In this document: piece after piece, positions 33,586 through 41,264 of the stretch
How the letters are laid out: each line of letters opens with the position of its first letter
Numbering within the stretch: position 1 is the stretch's first letter
Translations under genes and position numbers: made by a program
NCBI GenBank assembly: GCA_963777325.1
Contig: CAVZQE010000018.1
Span: 682,001 to 746,000 of the forward strand
Origin: JAFAXA01 sp963777325
GTDB taxonomy: Bacteria; Pseudomonadota; Alphaproteobacteria; Acetobacterales; Acetobacteraceae
Length of the DNA: 64,000 bases
Direction: 5' to 3'
The notes under the pieces: generated by a model
The model's input: the letters and a program-made list of their open reading frames with translations, nothing else
The model's database searches: none
What the model was told of the DNA's origin: nothing

Positions 33586-36177
33586 GTGACCAGCGCGCCG
33601 GATGAGGCCGAGGCGGCCATGGGTCGCCTGCGCGGCCGCCGCTGGCTCGCCCGCGCGGCGATCCTGTTCGAGCAGGCCTGGCCTGCGCTCTGGCCCGCGT
33701 TCGGCGTCGGCGGGCTGTTCGTCTGCCTGGCGCTCCTCGACATTCCGTCGCTCCTGCCGCCGCTCGCGCACGCTTTCCTGACGCTCGCCGCCTTGGCGGC
33801 GGTGCTGGCGCTGCTGGCGGGCGGCCTGTGGCGCATCCGCTGGCCGCGCGTGGCCGAGGCCGACCGGCGGCTGGAGCGCGCATCGGGCTTGCGGCACCGG
33901 CCGCTCGCGGTGCTGGCCGACCGCCCCGCGCGACCCGATCCGGCAGCGGAGGGGCTGTGGCAGGCGCATGTCGCGCGCGCGCTCGGCGATGTGCGCCGGC
34001 TCCGCGTCGGCCTGCCCCGTCCGGGTCTCGCGCGCCTCGACCGGCGGGCGCTGAGGGGAGGGCTCGCCGTGCTGCTGGTGGCGGCGCTGGTCGTCGCCGG
34101 GCCGGACGCGCCCGCGCGGCTGGCGCGGGCCGTGCAGGTGCCGTTGCCGTCCGGTCCGGCCGCGCCCGCGACCGAGATCCAGGCCTGGATCACCCCGCCC
34201 GCCTATACAAGCCTGCCGCCGCTGTTCCTCCACCCCGAGGCCAACGGCGTGCGCGTGCCGGCCGGTTCGCATCTGACGGTCAGTGTGACCGGCGGCGAGG
34301 GCGAACCGAGCCTGGCGATCGCGGGCCGGCCGTCGCCGGTGCGGGCGCTCGACGCCGGGAGTTTCCAGGCGGATGCGGATCTGTGGGCGACGGGTCTGGT
34401 GGAACTGCGCCGGGGCGGGCGGGGCCTCGCCTCCTGGACTGTGACCACGATCCCCGACCAGCCGCCGACCGTCGCCTGGGCCGAGCCGCCCGGGCGGGCG
34501 GCGCGCGGCCTGCAGACGCGGCTGCCCTGGCGCGCGGCGGACGATTACGGGGTGACGGTGCTGCAGGCCGAGCTGCGCCTGGAGGCGCGGCCGGACGCCC
34601 CGCCGGTGACGCTCACCTTGCCGGTTCCCGCAGGGCCGGCGGCGAACGCGCACGGTGTCAGCCTGCAGGATCTCACCGCCAACCCCTGGGCCGGTCTGGA
34701 CGTGACGGCGCGGCTGGTGGCGCGCGACGCGTCCGGTCAGTCCGCGGCCAGCGAGGACGCGCGGTTCACCTTGCCGGAACGCGCCTTCCAGAACCCGGTG
34801 GCGCAGGCGCTGATCGGCGCGCGGAAGCTGCTCAGCCTCGATCCGGACGACCGCGATCCGGCCTCGGCGATGCTGGACGATCTGCTGCAGCACCCGGAGG
34901 CGATGGCCGGCGACACCGGCGCCTACCTCAATCTGGCGGCCATCTACGCCCTGCTGGTGCGGGACCGGGGCGCCGACGCCGTGCCGGAGGCGCAGGCGCG
35001 GATGTGGCGGCTCGCGCTGCATCTGGAGGAGGGCGCGGCCGAGCAGACCGCCCGCGCGCTCGAGCAGGCGCGGCAGGCGGCGCGGGACGCGCTGGACCGC
35101 GCGACCGCGACCCCCAGCGCCAAGGCGAGTGCCGAGCTGGAGCAGCGCCTGCGGGAGCTGGAGGCGGCGATCCAGCGACACATGCAGGCGCTCGCGGAGC
35201 AGGCGCGGCGGGAGGGGGCGCTGACGCTCGCCGACCCGAACGGCCGACCGATGGACAGCCGCGACCTGCAACGCATGGCCGAGCAGGCGCGCGAGGCGGC
35301 CCGGGAAGGCAAGATGGACGAAGCCCGGCGGCGCATGGCCGAGCTCGAGCGGATGCTCGAGCGCCTGCGCAACGCCCGCGTGATGCCGAACGGCGAGCAG
35401 CGCCAGCGGGCGGAGCAGCGGCAGAAGGCCCGCCGGCAGCAGGGCGCGCTGCAGGACATGATCGGGCGGGAGACGGGCCTGCTCGACCGGGCGCATCAGC
35501 GCGGGAATGCGGCGGAGTCGGGGTCGCAGCCGGGCGAGGGCCGGACGGCGCAGCGGCGCAAGCCGGGCGCGGGGGCGCAGCCGGGCGGCGATCCCGCCGC
35601 GCAGCGCGAGGCCGACCGCCGCGTGCAGCAGGCATTGCGGCGGGCGCTCGGCGAGCTGATGCAGCAATTCGGGGACGCCACCGGCCAGATCCCGCCGAGC
35701 CTCGGCGACGCCAAATCCGCCATGCGCGAAGCCGGGCAGGCGCTGGCGGGCGGACGCGACGACGAGGCGGGCGGCGCCGAGGGGCGGGCGATCGAGGCGC
35801 TGCAGAAGGGCGGCCAGGAGATGGGCCAGGCGATGGCCCGGAAGTTCGGTCCCGGCACGCCCGGCGATGAGGAGGGGGACGACGGCGACCCGACGGGGAT
35901 GAGCGGCTTCTCGCTGCAGGAGGGGCCGGGCGAGGGCGACGACGGCCAGGGCGTGCTGCCCGGCCAGCGTGGCCGCCAGGGCCGCCGCGATCCGCTCGGA
36001 CGCCAGCTCGGGGAGGGCAATTCCGGCGCGGACGAGGGCAGCGACGTCCGCGTGCCGGAGGAGATGGAGCGCCAGCGCAGCCGCGCGATCCAGGAGGAAC
36101 TCCGCCGCCGGGGCGCCGACCGCGCCCGCCCGCAGCAGGAGCTGGACTATATCGACCGGCTGCTCAAGCCGTTCTGA
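33586..36177 (+). CDS. DUF4175 / TIGR02302 family large membrane-anchored protein
   Basis: An approximately 863-residue protein with two adjacent N-terminal membrane helices (ALWPAFGVGGLFVCLALLDI; AFLTLAALAAVLALLAGGLW), a third near residue 160, and a large beta-sandwich-like region starting EIQAWITPPAYTSLPPLFLH. A long Gln/Arg/Glu-rich helical region follows (about 460-720), then a Gly/Asp-rich tail. The C-terminus ARPQQELDYIDRLLKPF is the family signature. Function unknown; conserved next to lysA in alphaproteobacteria. I chose GTG 33586, giving VTSAPDEAEAAMGRLRGRRW; ATG 33619 is possible. Confidence 0.82.
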   Translation: MTSAPDEAEAAMGRLRGRRWLARAAILFEQAWPALWPAFGVGGLFVCLALLDIPSLLPPLAHAFLTLAALAAVLALLAGGLWRIRWPRVAEADRRLERASGLRHRPLAVLADRPARPDPAAEGLWQAHVARALGDVRRLRVGLPRPGLARLDRRALRGGLAVLLVAALVVAGPDAPARLARAVQVPLPSGPAAPATEIQAWITPPAYTSLPPLFLHPEANGVRVPAGSHLTVSVTGGEGEPSLAIAGRPSPVRALDAGSFQADADLWATGLVELRRGGRGLASWTVTTIPDQPPTVAWAEPPGRAARGLQTRLPWRAADDYGVTVLQAELRLEARPDAPPVTLTLPVPAGPAANAHGVSLQDLTANPWAGLDVTARLVARDASGQSAASEDARFTLPERAFQNPVAQALIGARKLLSLDPDDRDPASAMLDDLLQHPEAMAGDTGAYLNLAAIYALLVRDRGADAVPEAQARMWRLALHLEEGAAEQTARALEQARQAARDALDRATATPSAKASAELEQRLRELEAAIQRHMQALAEQARREGALTLADPNGRPMDSRDLQRMAEQAREAAREGKMDEARRRMAELERMLERLRNARVMPNGEQRQRAEQRQKARRQQGALQDMIGRETGLLDRAHQRGNAAESGSQPGEGRTAQRRKPGAGAQPGGDPAAQREADRRVQQALRRALGELMQQFGDATGQIPPSLGDAKSAMREAGQALAGGRDDEAGGAEGRAIEALQKGGQEMGQAMARKFGPGTPGDEEGDDGDPTGMSGFSLQEGPGEGDDGQGVLPGQRGRQGRRDPLGRQLGEGNSGADEGSDVRVPEEMERQRSRAIQEELRRRGADRARPQQELDYIDRLLKPF

Positions 36178-36203
36178 CCGAGGCCGCCCGTCTGCGGCAA
36201 GAG

Positions 36204-37091
36204 GTGCGCCTGCCGTTCGTGGCTCCGTTCGACTGGCCCGCGATGCTGGCCTTTTTCGCCGCCCGTGCGATCCCGGGCGTCGAGGCGGTCGGGGGCGACA
36301 CATACCGCCGCACCGTGCGTCTCGGCGGCGAGGCCGGCACGATCGAGGTCTGCCGCTCCGGATCGGCCGCGCTGGTCGCGACGGTGCGCGCGCCCGGCGG
36401 GACCGACCTCGCGGTGGTCGCGGCCCGGCTTCGCCGCGTGTTCGATCTCGACGCGCATCCGGCGACGATCGCGGCGTGCCTCGGACGGGACGCGCTGCTC
36501 GCGCCGCTCCTCGCTGCGCGGTCGGGATTGCGGGTACCCGGCGCTTGGGACGCGTTCGAGTTGGCGGTGCGGGCGATCCTCGGGCAGCAGGTCAGTGTCG
36601 CGGGCGCCTCGACGCTCGCCGGCCGCTTGGTGACCCGGCACGGCGCGGTGCTGCCGGACGGCTTGCGCCTTCAGGGCCTGTCGCTTTTGTTCCCCCGCCC
36701 TGCCGACCTTGCCCGCGCCGATCTGCGGGAGGTCGGTCTGCCTGGGGCGCGGGCCGCCGCGATCTCCGCTCTCGCCGCCGCCGTCGCCGCCGATCCGGGC
36801 CTGCTGCAACCGGGCAGCGGATTGGCGGCGGCGACGGCGCGGCTCGCGGCACTGCCCGGCATCGGCCCCTGGACCGCGCACTACGTCGCCATGCGCGCCT
36901 TCAGTGAACCCGACGCCTTTCCGGCCAGCGACCTCGGCCTGCTGCGGGCGGCGACGGCGCCGGGGAGCGCGCGGGTCAGCCCGGCGGCGCTGCTCGCCCG
37001 CGCCGAAGCCTGGCGTCCCTGGCGCGCCTACGCCGCGATGCATCTCTGGGCCTCGGACGCTGCCCGCGCGGCCGGGAGAGGTGCGGCGTGA
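36204..37091 (+). CDS. alkA: DNA-3-methyladenine glycosylase II, AlkA type
   Basis: A 295-residue base-excision enzyme for alkylated bases. The AlkA N-domain starts RLPFVAPFDWPAMLAFFAAR with the typical AIPGVEAV. The HhH-GPD domain follows, with ILGQQVSVAGASTLAGRLV, the hairpin LPGIGPWTAHYVAMRA and the catalytic Asp in FPASDLGLL. The GTG start at 36204 sits behind GCAAGAG. Unlike many Ada-AlkA fusions it is stand-alone. Its stop overlaps the ATG of a truncated ogt, so the original operon was alkA-ogt. Confidence 0.9.
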   Translation: MRLPFVAPFDWPAMLAFFAARAIPGVEAVGGDTYRRTVRLGGEAGTIEVCRSGSAALVATVRAPGGTDLAVVAARLRRVFDLDAHPATIAACLGRDALLAPLLAARSGLRVPGAWDAFELAVRAILGQQVSVAGASTLAGRLVTRHGAVLPDGLRLQGLSLLFPRPADLARADLREVGLPGARAAAISALAAAVAADPGLLQPGSGLAAATARLAALPGIGPWTAHYVAMRAFSEPDAFPASDLGLLRAATAPGSARVSPAALLARAEAWRPWRAYAAMHLWASDAARAAGRGAA

Positions 37092-37192
37092 GCACGCGGT
37101 GCCTGGGCCTCGCGCGCGTCGATACGCCCGCACCCGTCGGTCCGTTGCTGCTGGCGTGCGACGGAGATGTGCTGATGGGCCTTGATTTCGGA
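37088..37192 (+). pseudogene. ogt: 5' remnant of methylated-DNA-protein-cysteine methyltransferase
   Basis: ATG 37088 overlaps the alkA stop. The first 35 codons, with ARVDTPAPVGPLLLACDGD and LMGLDFG, match the N-terminal beta-domain of Ogt. After about 37192 the reading frame continues only as unrelated, lower-GC sequence to 37342. The catalytic PCHR motif and all of the C-terminal domain are missing. The break coincides with the left border of the low-GC island. Confidence 0.65.
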
Positions 37193-37416
37193 GCACTCTT
37201 TAGCGGCCAAAGATCCGTTTCGGAGAGTACTAACCTTTCTCCCAGAGCTGTGGTAACGCTGTGGCCGATCTTGTTTGCGGCGGCTCGCCTGCGGAGGCCG
37301 TGCCAAGGTGGGACCGACTGCCCAGCTAGCATGGTGTCTTGAGTGGGGCAGCGCGGCGCTCGCGAGGAATACCGGCTCCCGGCGATAGCTTAAGTGAAGG
37401 AGGCGAAAGGAAACGG

Positions 37417-37899
37417 ATGCAGCTCGGAAAGACGCTCGGTGCCGGCCTTTTTGCGTTGGCGTTGTCTTTGCTTAACTTGGCAGCGGCGCAAGCTTCGGGT
37501 GGCGCTTGCAAACTGAACGCAAACAAGGCCAGCGGCACTTACGGCTATGCGACAGAAGGCGTGGCGACGGGGGCCAATCCCTTTGTCCCGGTCGGGCCGT
37601 TCGCGCAGGCCGGGACCGTGACCTTGGAGGCCGAGCAGGAGGATGGTTCGACCCTGACCGGGACTTGGAGCGTAAGCCTGGATCAGAACGACGCGAATGG
37701 CTACACGCCGGACGTTACGTTCGGCGGCACCTTCCAGGTCAGCAAGGCAAGCTGCAGCGGCGACTTCTACGTGACAACGCCGGAGCCAATCGTGCAGCCC
37801 AGCTTCCACGTGGTGTTCGTAGCAGACGGCAACGAGGTGAGGACCATCGCTCTGATTCCGAATCTGATCGTGAGCTATAGCAACGCCAAAAAGCTGTAG
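37417..37899 (+). CDS. Secreted protein of unknown function
   Basis: A 160-residue exported protein. A clear signal peptide (LGAGLFALALSLLNLAAAQA) is cleaved before SGGACKLNANKASGTYGYAT. The mature part is beta-rich with two cysteines (near residues 30 and 112) that may pair, and repeated strands such as TLTGTWSVSLDQND and VTFGGTFQVSKASCSGDFYV. A strong Shine-Dalgarno (GAAGGAGG) precedes ATG 37417, though at a spacing of about 13 bases. The pattern resembles small secreted lipocalin-like or surface beta-barrel proteins; no family assigned. Lower GC than the neighbourhood, consistent with transfer. Confidence 0.7.
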   Translation: MQLGKTLGAGLFALALSLLNLAAAQASGGACKLNANKASGTYGYATEGVATGANPFVPVGPFAQAGTVTLEAEQEDGSTLTGTWSVSLDQNDANGYTPDVTFGGTFQVSKASCSGDFYVTTPEPIVQPSFHVVFVADGNEVRTIALIPNLIVSYSNAKKL

Positions 37900-38271
37900 G
37901 CGGGGTCGGTCCGGCGATCCTTGGCACCGGATATGGCTTGCACCGGGAATCGCTCGATGCCGATTTGTCGGTTCCGGGCCTGCTTGCCGGGCCTGTTTGA
38001 GGCGTTCATTGCCCGACACGCCGGACGGCAACCTCTCCGGCCAAGGCCGCCGCCGAACGGCCAAACCGCATTGAGGGCGGGCGTCCGCGAAGATCCGGAA
38101 CGGCGTGATTCACAGTCGGTAGGTGCCACATTCGGCTACAAGTTCGCCGAACAATCTTGAAGGCGAGTCTCAGAACAGGATCAGCGGAAGTTGAGCCCAG
38201 GCGCCCCCGACGATGAGCATGAAGCCGGCGCGCCGGAGGCTCCGAGTGATGGGCCTTTTTCTTTCCTCCGG

Positions 38272-38754
38272 TCAGAACTGGCAGATAATCTGGTCATAGA
38301 AACTGCATTGCCACCTGTGCGCCGTTTTCAGCAACAGGAAAGTTATTCCTCCGAGGACGGATGAGCCGATCGCGACAGCAACAACCGTCTGAGATCCCCA
38401 CGCTATTGCCAGCCGACCTCCAACAAAGCCCCCAGCCAGTGCATTAAATCCTGAGGCCCTCCAATCTCCCGCGGTGGGGAACATGGGTCGACCCGCGCGA
38501 GCGTAGCCGGCTGAAATGTTCGCGACGGCTTCATCGTCAATTGCCAAACTGCTTTCATAGTACAATGCGAATGCACCGATACTGCCACATAGGATTCCAA
38601 GGAGCGCAGCCTGATTCGGAATCGGCGGCCTGAAGTGATGGATGAGAAACGCACCGGTGGAGAAATGAGCTATAAGAAACAGCCTTGTCCATGTAGACTC
38701 AAACAAGGGGGATCCGCGGTATCGAAAGTAAGCCTTCAGTCTGGCAATCCTCAT
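38272..38754 (-). CDS. Hypothetical membrane protein
   Basis: A 160-residue protein with three or four hydrophobic segments: TRLFLIAHFSTGAFLIHHF, QAALLGILCGSIGAFALYYE, a Gly-rich ALAGGFVGGRLAIAW, and VVAVAIGSSVLGGITFLLL. Ends HRWQCSFYDQIICQF. ATG 38754 follows CGGAGTGATCC. Base composition and codon use differ sharply from flanking genes, indicating horizontal acquisition. No family recognised. Confidence 0.6.
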   Translation of the reverse strand: MRIARLKAYFRYRGSPLFESTWTRLFLIAHFSTGAFLIHHFRPPIPNQAALLGILCGSIGAFALYYESSLAIDDEAVANISAGYARAGRPMFPTAGDWRASGFNALAGGFVGGRLAIAWGSQTVVAVAIGSSVLGGITFLLLKTAHRWQCSFYDQIICQF

Positions 38755-38868
38755 GGATCACTCCGATTGCGAACCCGGTCTCCCAAACCACTTGGCTTGA
38801 CGTTTTCCGGTCGTGGACGACCCTGAGAGACCAAAGCAGTTCAGGCCTCTGAATATCCAACCAGTCTT

Positions 38869-40116
38869 TTAACTGATCCCCCGAACCAGCCTATGCTGCT
38901 TCTTACCCGCCGAGAGCTTGACCGCCCCGTTGCGTCGGTCGCCCGCACCCACGACGGCGCTTTCGTCCGTAACAACCGTGTCGTTCACCCGCGCGCCGCC
39001 GCCCCGGATCAGCCGTCGCGCCTCGCCGTTGCTGGCGGCGAGACCCGCGCGCACGAATAGCTGGAATGCGGGAATGCCCGCCGCAAGCTCGGCCTGCGGC
39101 ACCTCGATCGTGGGCAGCGTCTCGGCCGCTTCCCCCTGCTCGAACGCACGGCGGGCGGTCTCTAACGCCGTCATCGCCGCATCGCGCCCGTGCGCAAGGG
39201 CCGTCGCCTCGGTCGCCAGCGCCTTCTTCGCCTCGTTGACCTCCGCGCCGCCGAGCGACGTCAGACGCGCGATCTCCCCGAGCGGCAGGTCGGTGAACAG
39301 TCGCAGGAAGCGGCCGACATCGGCGTCGTCCACGTTGCGCCAGAACTGCCAGTAGTCGTACGGCGACACGCGATCCGCCGTCAGCCACACCGCGCCCTGC
39401 GCCGTCTTGCCCATCTTCGCGCCGGATGCGGTGGTGATCAGCGGGCTGGTCAGGCCGAACACCTGCCGCGCCTCCGTGCGCCGGCAGAGCTCCACGCCGG
39501 AGACGATGTTGCCCCACTGGTCGGAGCCGCCCATCTGCAAGGTGACGCCGCGCCGGCGCAGCAATTCGCGAAAATCGTAACTCTGCAGGATCATGTAGTT
39601 GAATTCGAGAAACGTCATCGGCTGCTCGCGGTCGAGCCGCAGCCGGACGCTGTCGAAGGTCAGCATGCGGTTGATCGTGAAATGCACGCCGATGTCGCGC
39701 AGCAGCGGGATGTAGCCGAGCGCGTCCAGCCAGTCCGCGTTGTCGACCAGCGCCGCGTCGGCAACGCCGTCGCCGAAGCGCAGGAACGGTTCGAACACCC
39801 GCCAGATGCCGCGCATGTTGGCGGCGATCTCGACGTCGGTCAGCATCCGGCGGCTCTCGTCGCGGCCGGTCGGGTCGCCGATCCGGGTCGTGCCGCCGCC
39901 GAGCAGCACGTACGGCTTGTGCCCGTGCTTCTGTAGCAGCCGCAGCGCCATGATCTGCACGAGGCTGCCGACGTGCAGGCTATCCGCCGTGCAGTCGAAG
40001 CCGATATAGGCCGAGACCGGCCCGGCGTGCAGCGCGGCATCCAGCGCATCGGCGTCGGTGCACTGGTGGACGAAGCCGCGTTCGGTGGCTTCGTGCAGGA
40101 AGTCGCTTCTCGGCAT
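38869..40116 (-). CDS. tyrS: Tyrosyl-tRNA synthetase
   Basis: A 415-residue class I synthetase. The HIGH-type motif is in DSLHVGSLVQIMAL, tyrosine recognition in YMILQSYDF and GGSDQWGNIVSG, and the KMSKS equivalent is KMGKTAQG. A C-terminal S4 RNA-binding domain contains AASNGEARRLIRGGGARVND. ATG 40116 gives MPRSDFLHEATERGF; a 13-residue upstream extension is unlikely. Divergent from anmK. Confidence 0.94.
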   Translation of the reverse strand: MPRSDFLHEATERGFVHQCTDADALDAALHAGPVSAYIGFDCTADSLHVGSLVQIMALRLLQKHGHKPYVLLGGGTTRIGDPTGRDESRRMLTDVEIAANMRGIWRVFEPFLRFGDGVADAALVDNADWLDALGYIPLLRDIGVHFTINRMLTFDSVRLRLDREQPMTFLEFNYMILQSYDFRELLRRRGVTLQMGGSDQWGNIVSGVELCRRTEARQVFGLTSPLITTASGAKMGKTAQGAVWLTADRVSPYDYWQFWRNVDDADVGRFLRLFTDLPLGEIARLTSLGGAEVNEAKKALATEATALAHGRDAAMTALETARRAFEQGEAAETLPTIEVPQAELAAGIPAFQLFVRAGLAASNGEARRLIRGGGARVNDTVVTDESAVVGAGDRRNGAVKLSAGKKQHRLVRGIS

Positions 40117-40175
40117 CGCACCGCGTCCAGTAAAGAAGGGCGTGCGGCCTATCACAGACGAGCCGGGAGGTGAAA

Positions 40176-41246
40176 TTGCGTGCGATCGGCCTCATGAGCG
40201 GCACCTCGCTCGACGGCGTGGACGCCGCCTGGATCGAAACCGACGCCGAGGCTGTGCAGGCGTTCGGCCCCGCCCTGACGCTTCCGTACGACAACGCGCT
40301 GCGGGCCGATCTGCGGCGGCTGCTCGACCGGGCGGACGGGCTCGATCCGGCCGATCCCGACCTCGCCTCGGCCACCGGGAGGCTGACCGAGCGGCACGCC
40401 GAGGCCGTGGCCGCGCTCGGGACGGCCGCCGACATCGTCGGCTTCCACGGCCAGACCATCCTGCACCGGCCGGAACGCCACCGGACATGGCAGATCGGCG
40501 ACGCGGCGCTGCTCGCCCGGCGCACCGGCCTGCCGGTCGCCCATGATTTCCGCTCGGCGGACGTGGCTTCGGGCGGGCAGGGCGCGCCATTGGCGCCGGT
40601 GCTGCACGCGACGCTCGCCCGGGCGCTGGCGCGGCCGCTCGCGGTGCTCAACATCGGCGGGGTCGCCAACGTCACCTGGATCGGCGACGACGGCGCGCTG
40701 CTCGCCTTCGACACGGGGCCGGGCAACGGCCCGCTGGACGACTGGACGATGCGGCACACGGGCAAGCCGTTCGACCGCGACGGCCGGCTCGCCGCTGCCG
40801 GCCGACCGGACGAGGCGGTGCTGGCAACTCTGCTCGCGCATCCCTATTTCGGCCGCACGCCGCCGAAATCGCTCGACCGGCTGGAGTTCGCGCGCGCGCT
40901 CGCAGGCAGCGGGCTGGCCGCGCTCGGCCCAGCGAACGGCGCGGCGACGCTGGTCGCGTTCACGGCCGGGGCCGTCGCCCGCGCCGCCGCGCTGCTGCCG
41001 TCTCCCCCGCGCCGGTGGCTCGTCACCGGCGGCGGCCGCCACAACCCGGCGATCATGCGGGCGCTGGCCCGGAGGCTCAGCGGCGTCGTCGAGAGGGTGG
41101 AGGCGGTCGGCTGGAACGGCGACGCTCTGGAGGCGCAATGCTTCGGGCTGCTCGCCGTTCGCGTCTCGGCCGGACTGCCGCTCACCTTCCCCGGCACGAC
41201 CGGCGCTCCCCGCCCCCTTCCAGGCGGGGCGATCGCCTATCCCTGA
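40176..41246 (+). CDS. anmK: Anhydro-N-acetylmuramic acid kinase
   Basis: A sugar kinase that opens and phosphorylates 1,6-anhydro-MurNAc during cell-wall recycling. GLMSGTSLDGVDAAWIETD is the family N-terminus; NIGGVANVTWIG, FDTGPGNGPLDDW and LVTGGGRHNPAIM form the ATP and sugar sites. GGGAGG sits six bases before a TTG at 40176, giving MRAIGLMSGTS as in homologues; the GTG at 40170 overlaps that Shine-Dalgarno and is less likely. About 356 residues. Divergent from tyrS with a 59-base gap. Confidence 0.9.
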   Translation: MRAIGLMSGTSLDGVDAAWIETDAEAVQAFGPALTLPYDNALRADLRRLLDRADGLDPADPDLASATGRLTERHAEAVAALGTAADIVGFHGQTILHRPERHRTWQIGDAALLARRTGLPVAHDFRSADVASGGQGAPLAPVLHATLARALARPLAVLNIGGVANVTWIGDDGALLAFDTGPGNGPLDDWTMRHTGKPFDRDGRLAAAGRPDEAVLATLLAHPYFGRTPPKSLDRLEFARALAGSGLAALGPANGAATLVAFTAGAVARAAALLPSPPRRWLVTGGGRHNPAIMRALARRLSGVVERVEAVGWNGDALEAQCFGLLAVRVSAGLPLTFPGTTGAPRPLPGGAIAYP

Positions 41247-41264
41247 GGCGCGTTCCCGCCCGCT

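Larger units (their letters stand above)
37192..38868. other. Lower-GC island between truncated ogt and tyrS
   Basis: From about 37192 to 38868 the base composition drops visibly below that of the flanks, with AT-rich stretches and unusual codons. It contains two unrecognised genes (37417-37899 and 38272-38754) and non-coding gaps: 37900-38271 shows no supported gene. No integrase, transposase, flanking repeat or tRNA is visible. Insertion or deletion here removed most of ogt. Confidence 0.55.

Noticed and set aside
31506..36303. Very long antisense frames (about 900 codons each) opposite lysA and the DUF4175 gene
   Set aside because: Low-complexity Arg/Pro/Ala sequences without motifs or start signals, mirroring real genes on the plus strand.
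37921..38160. Plus-strand 79-codon frame inside the low-GC island
   Set aside because: No Shine-Dalgarno, no domain, and Arg/Pro-rich shadow-like composition.
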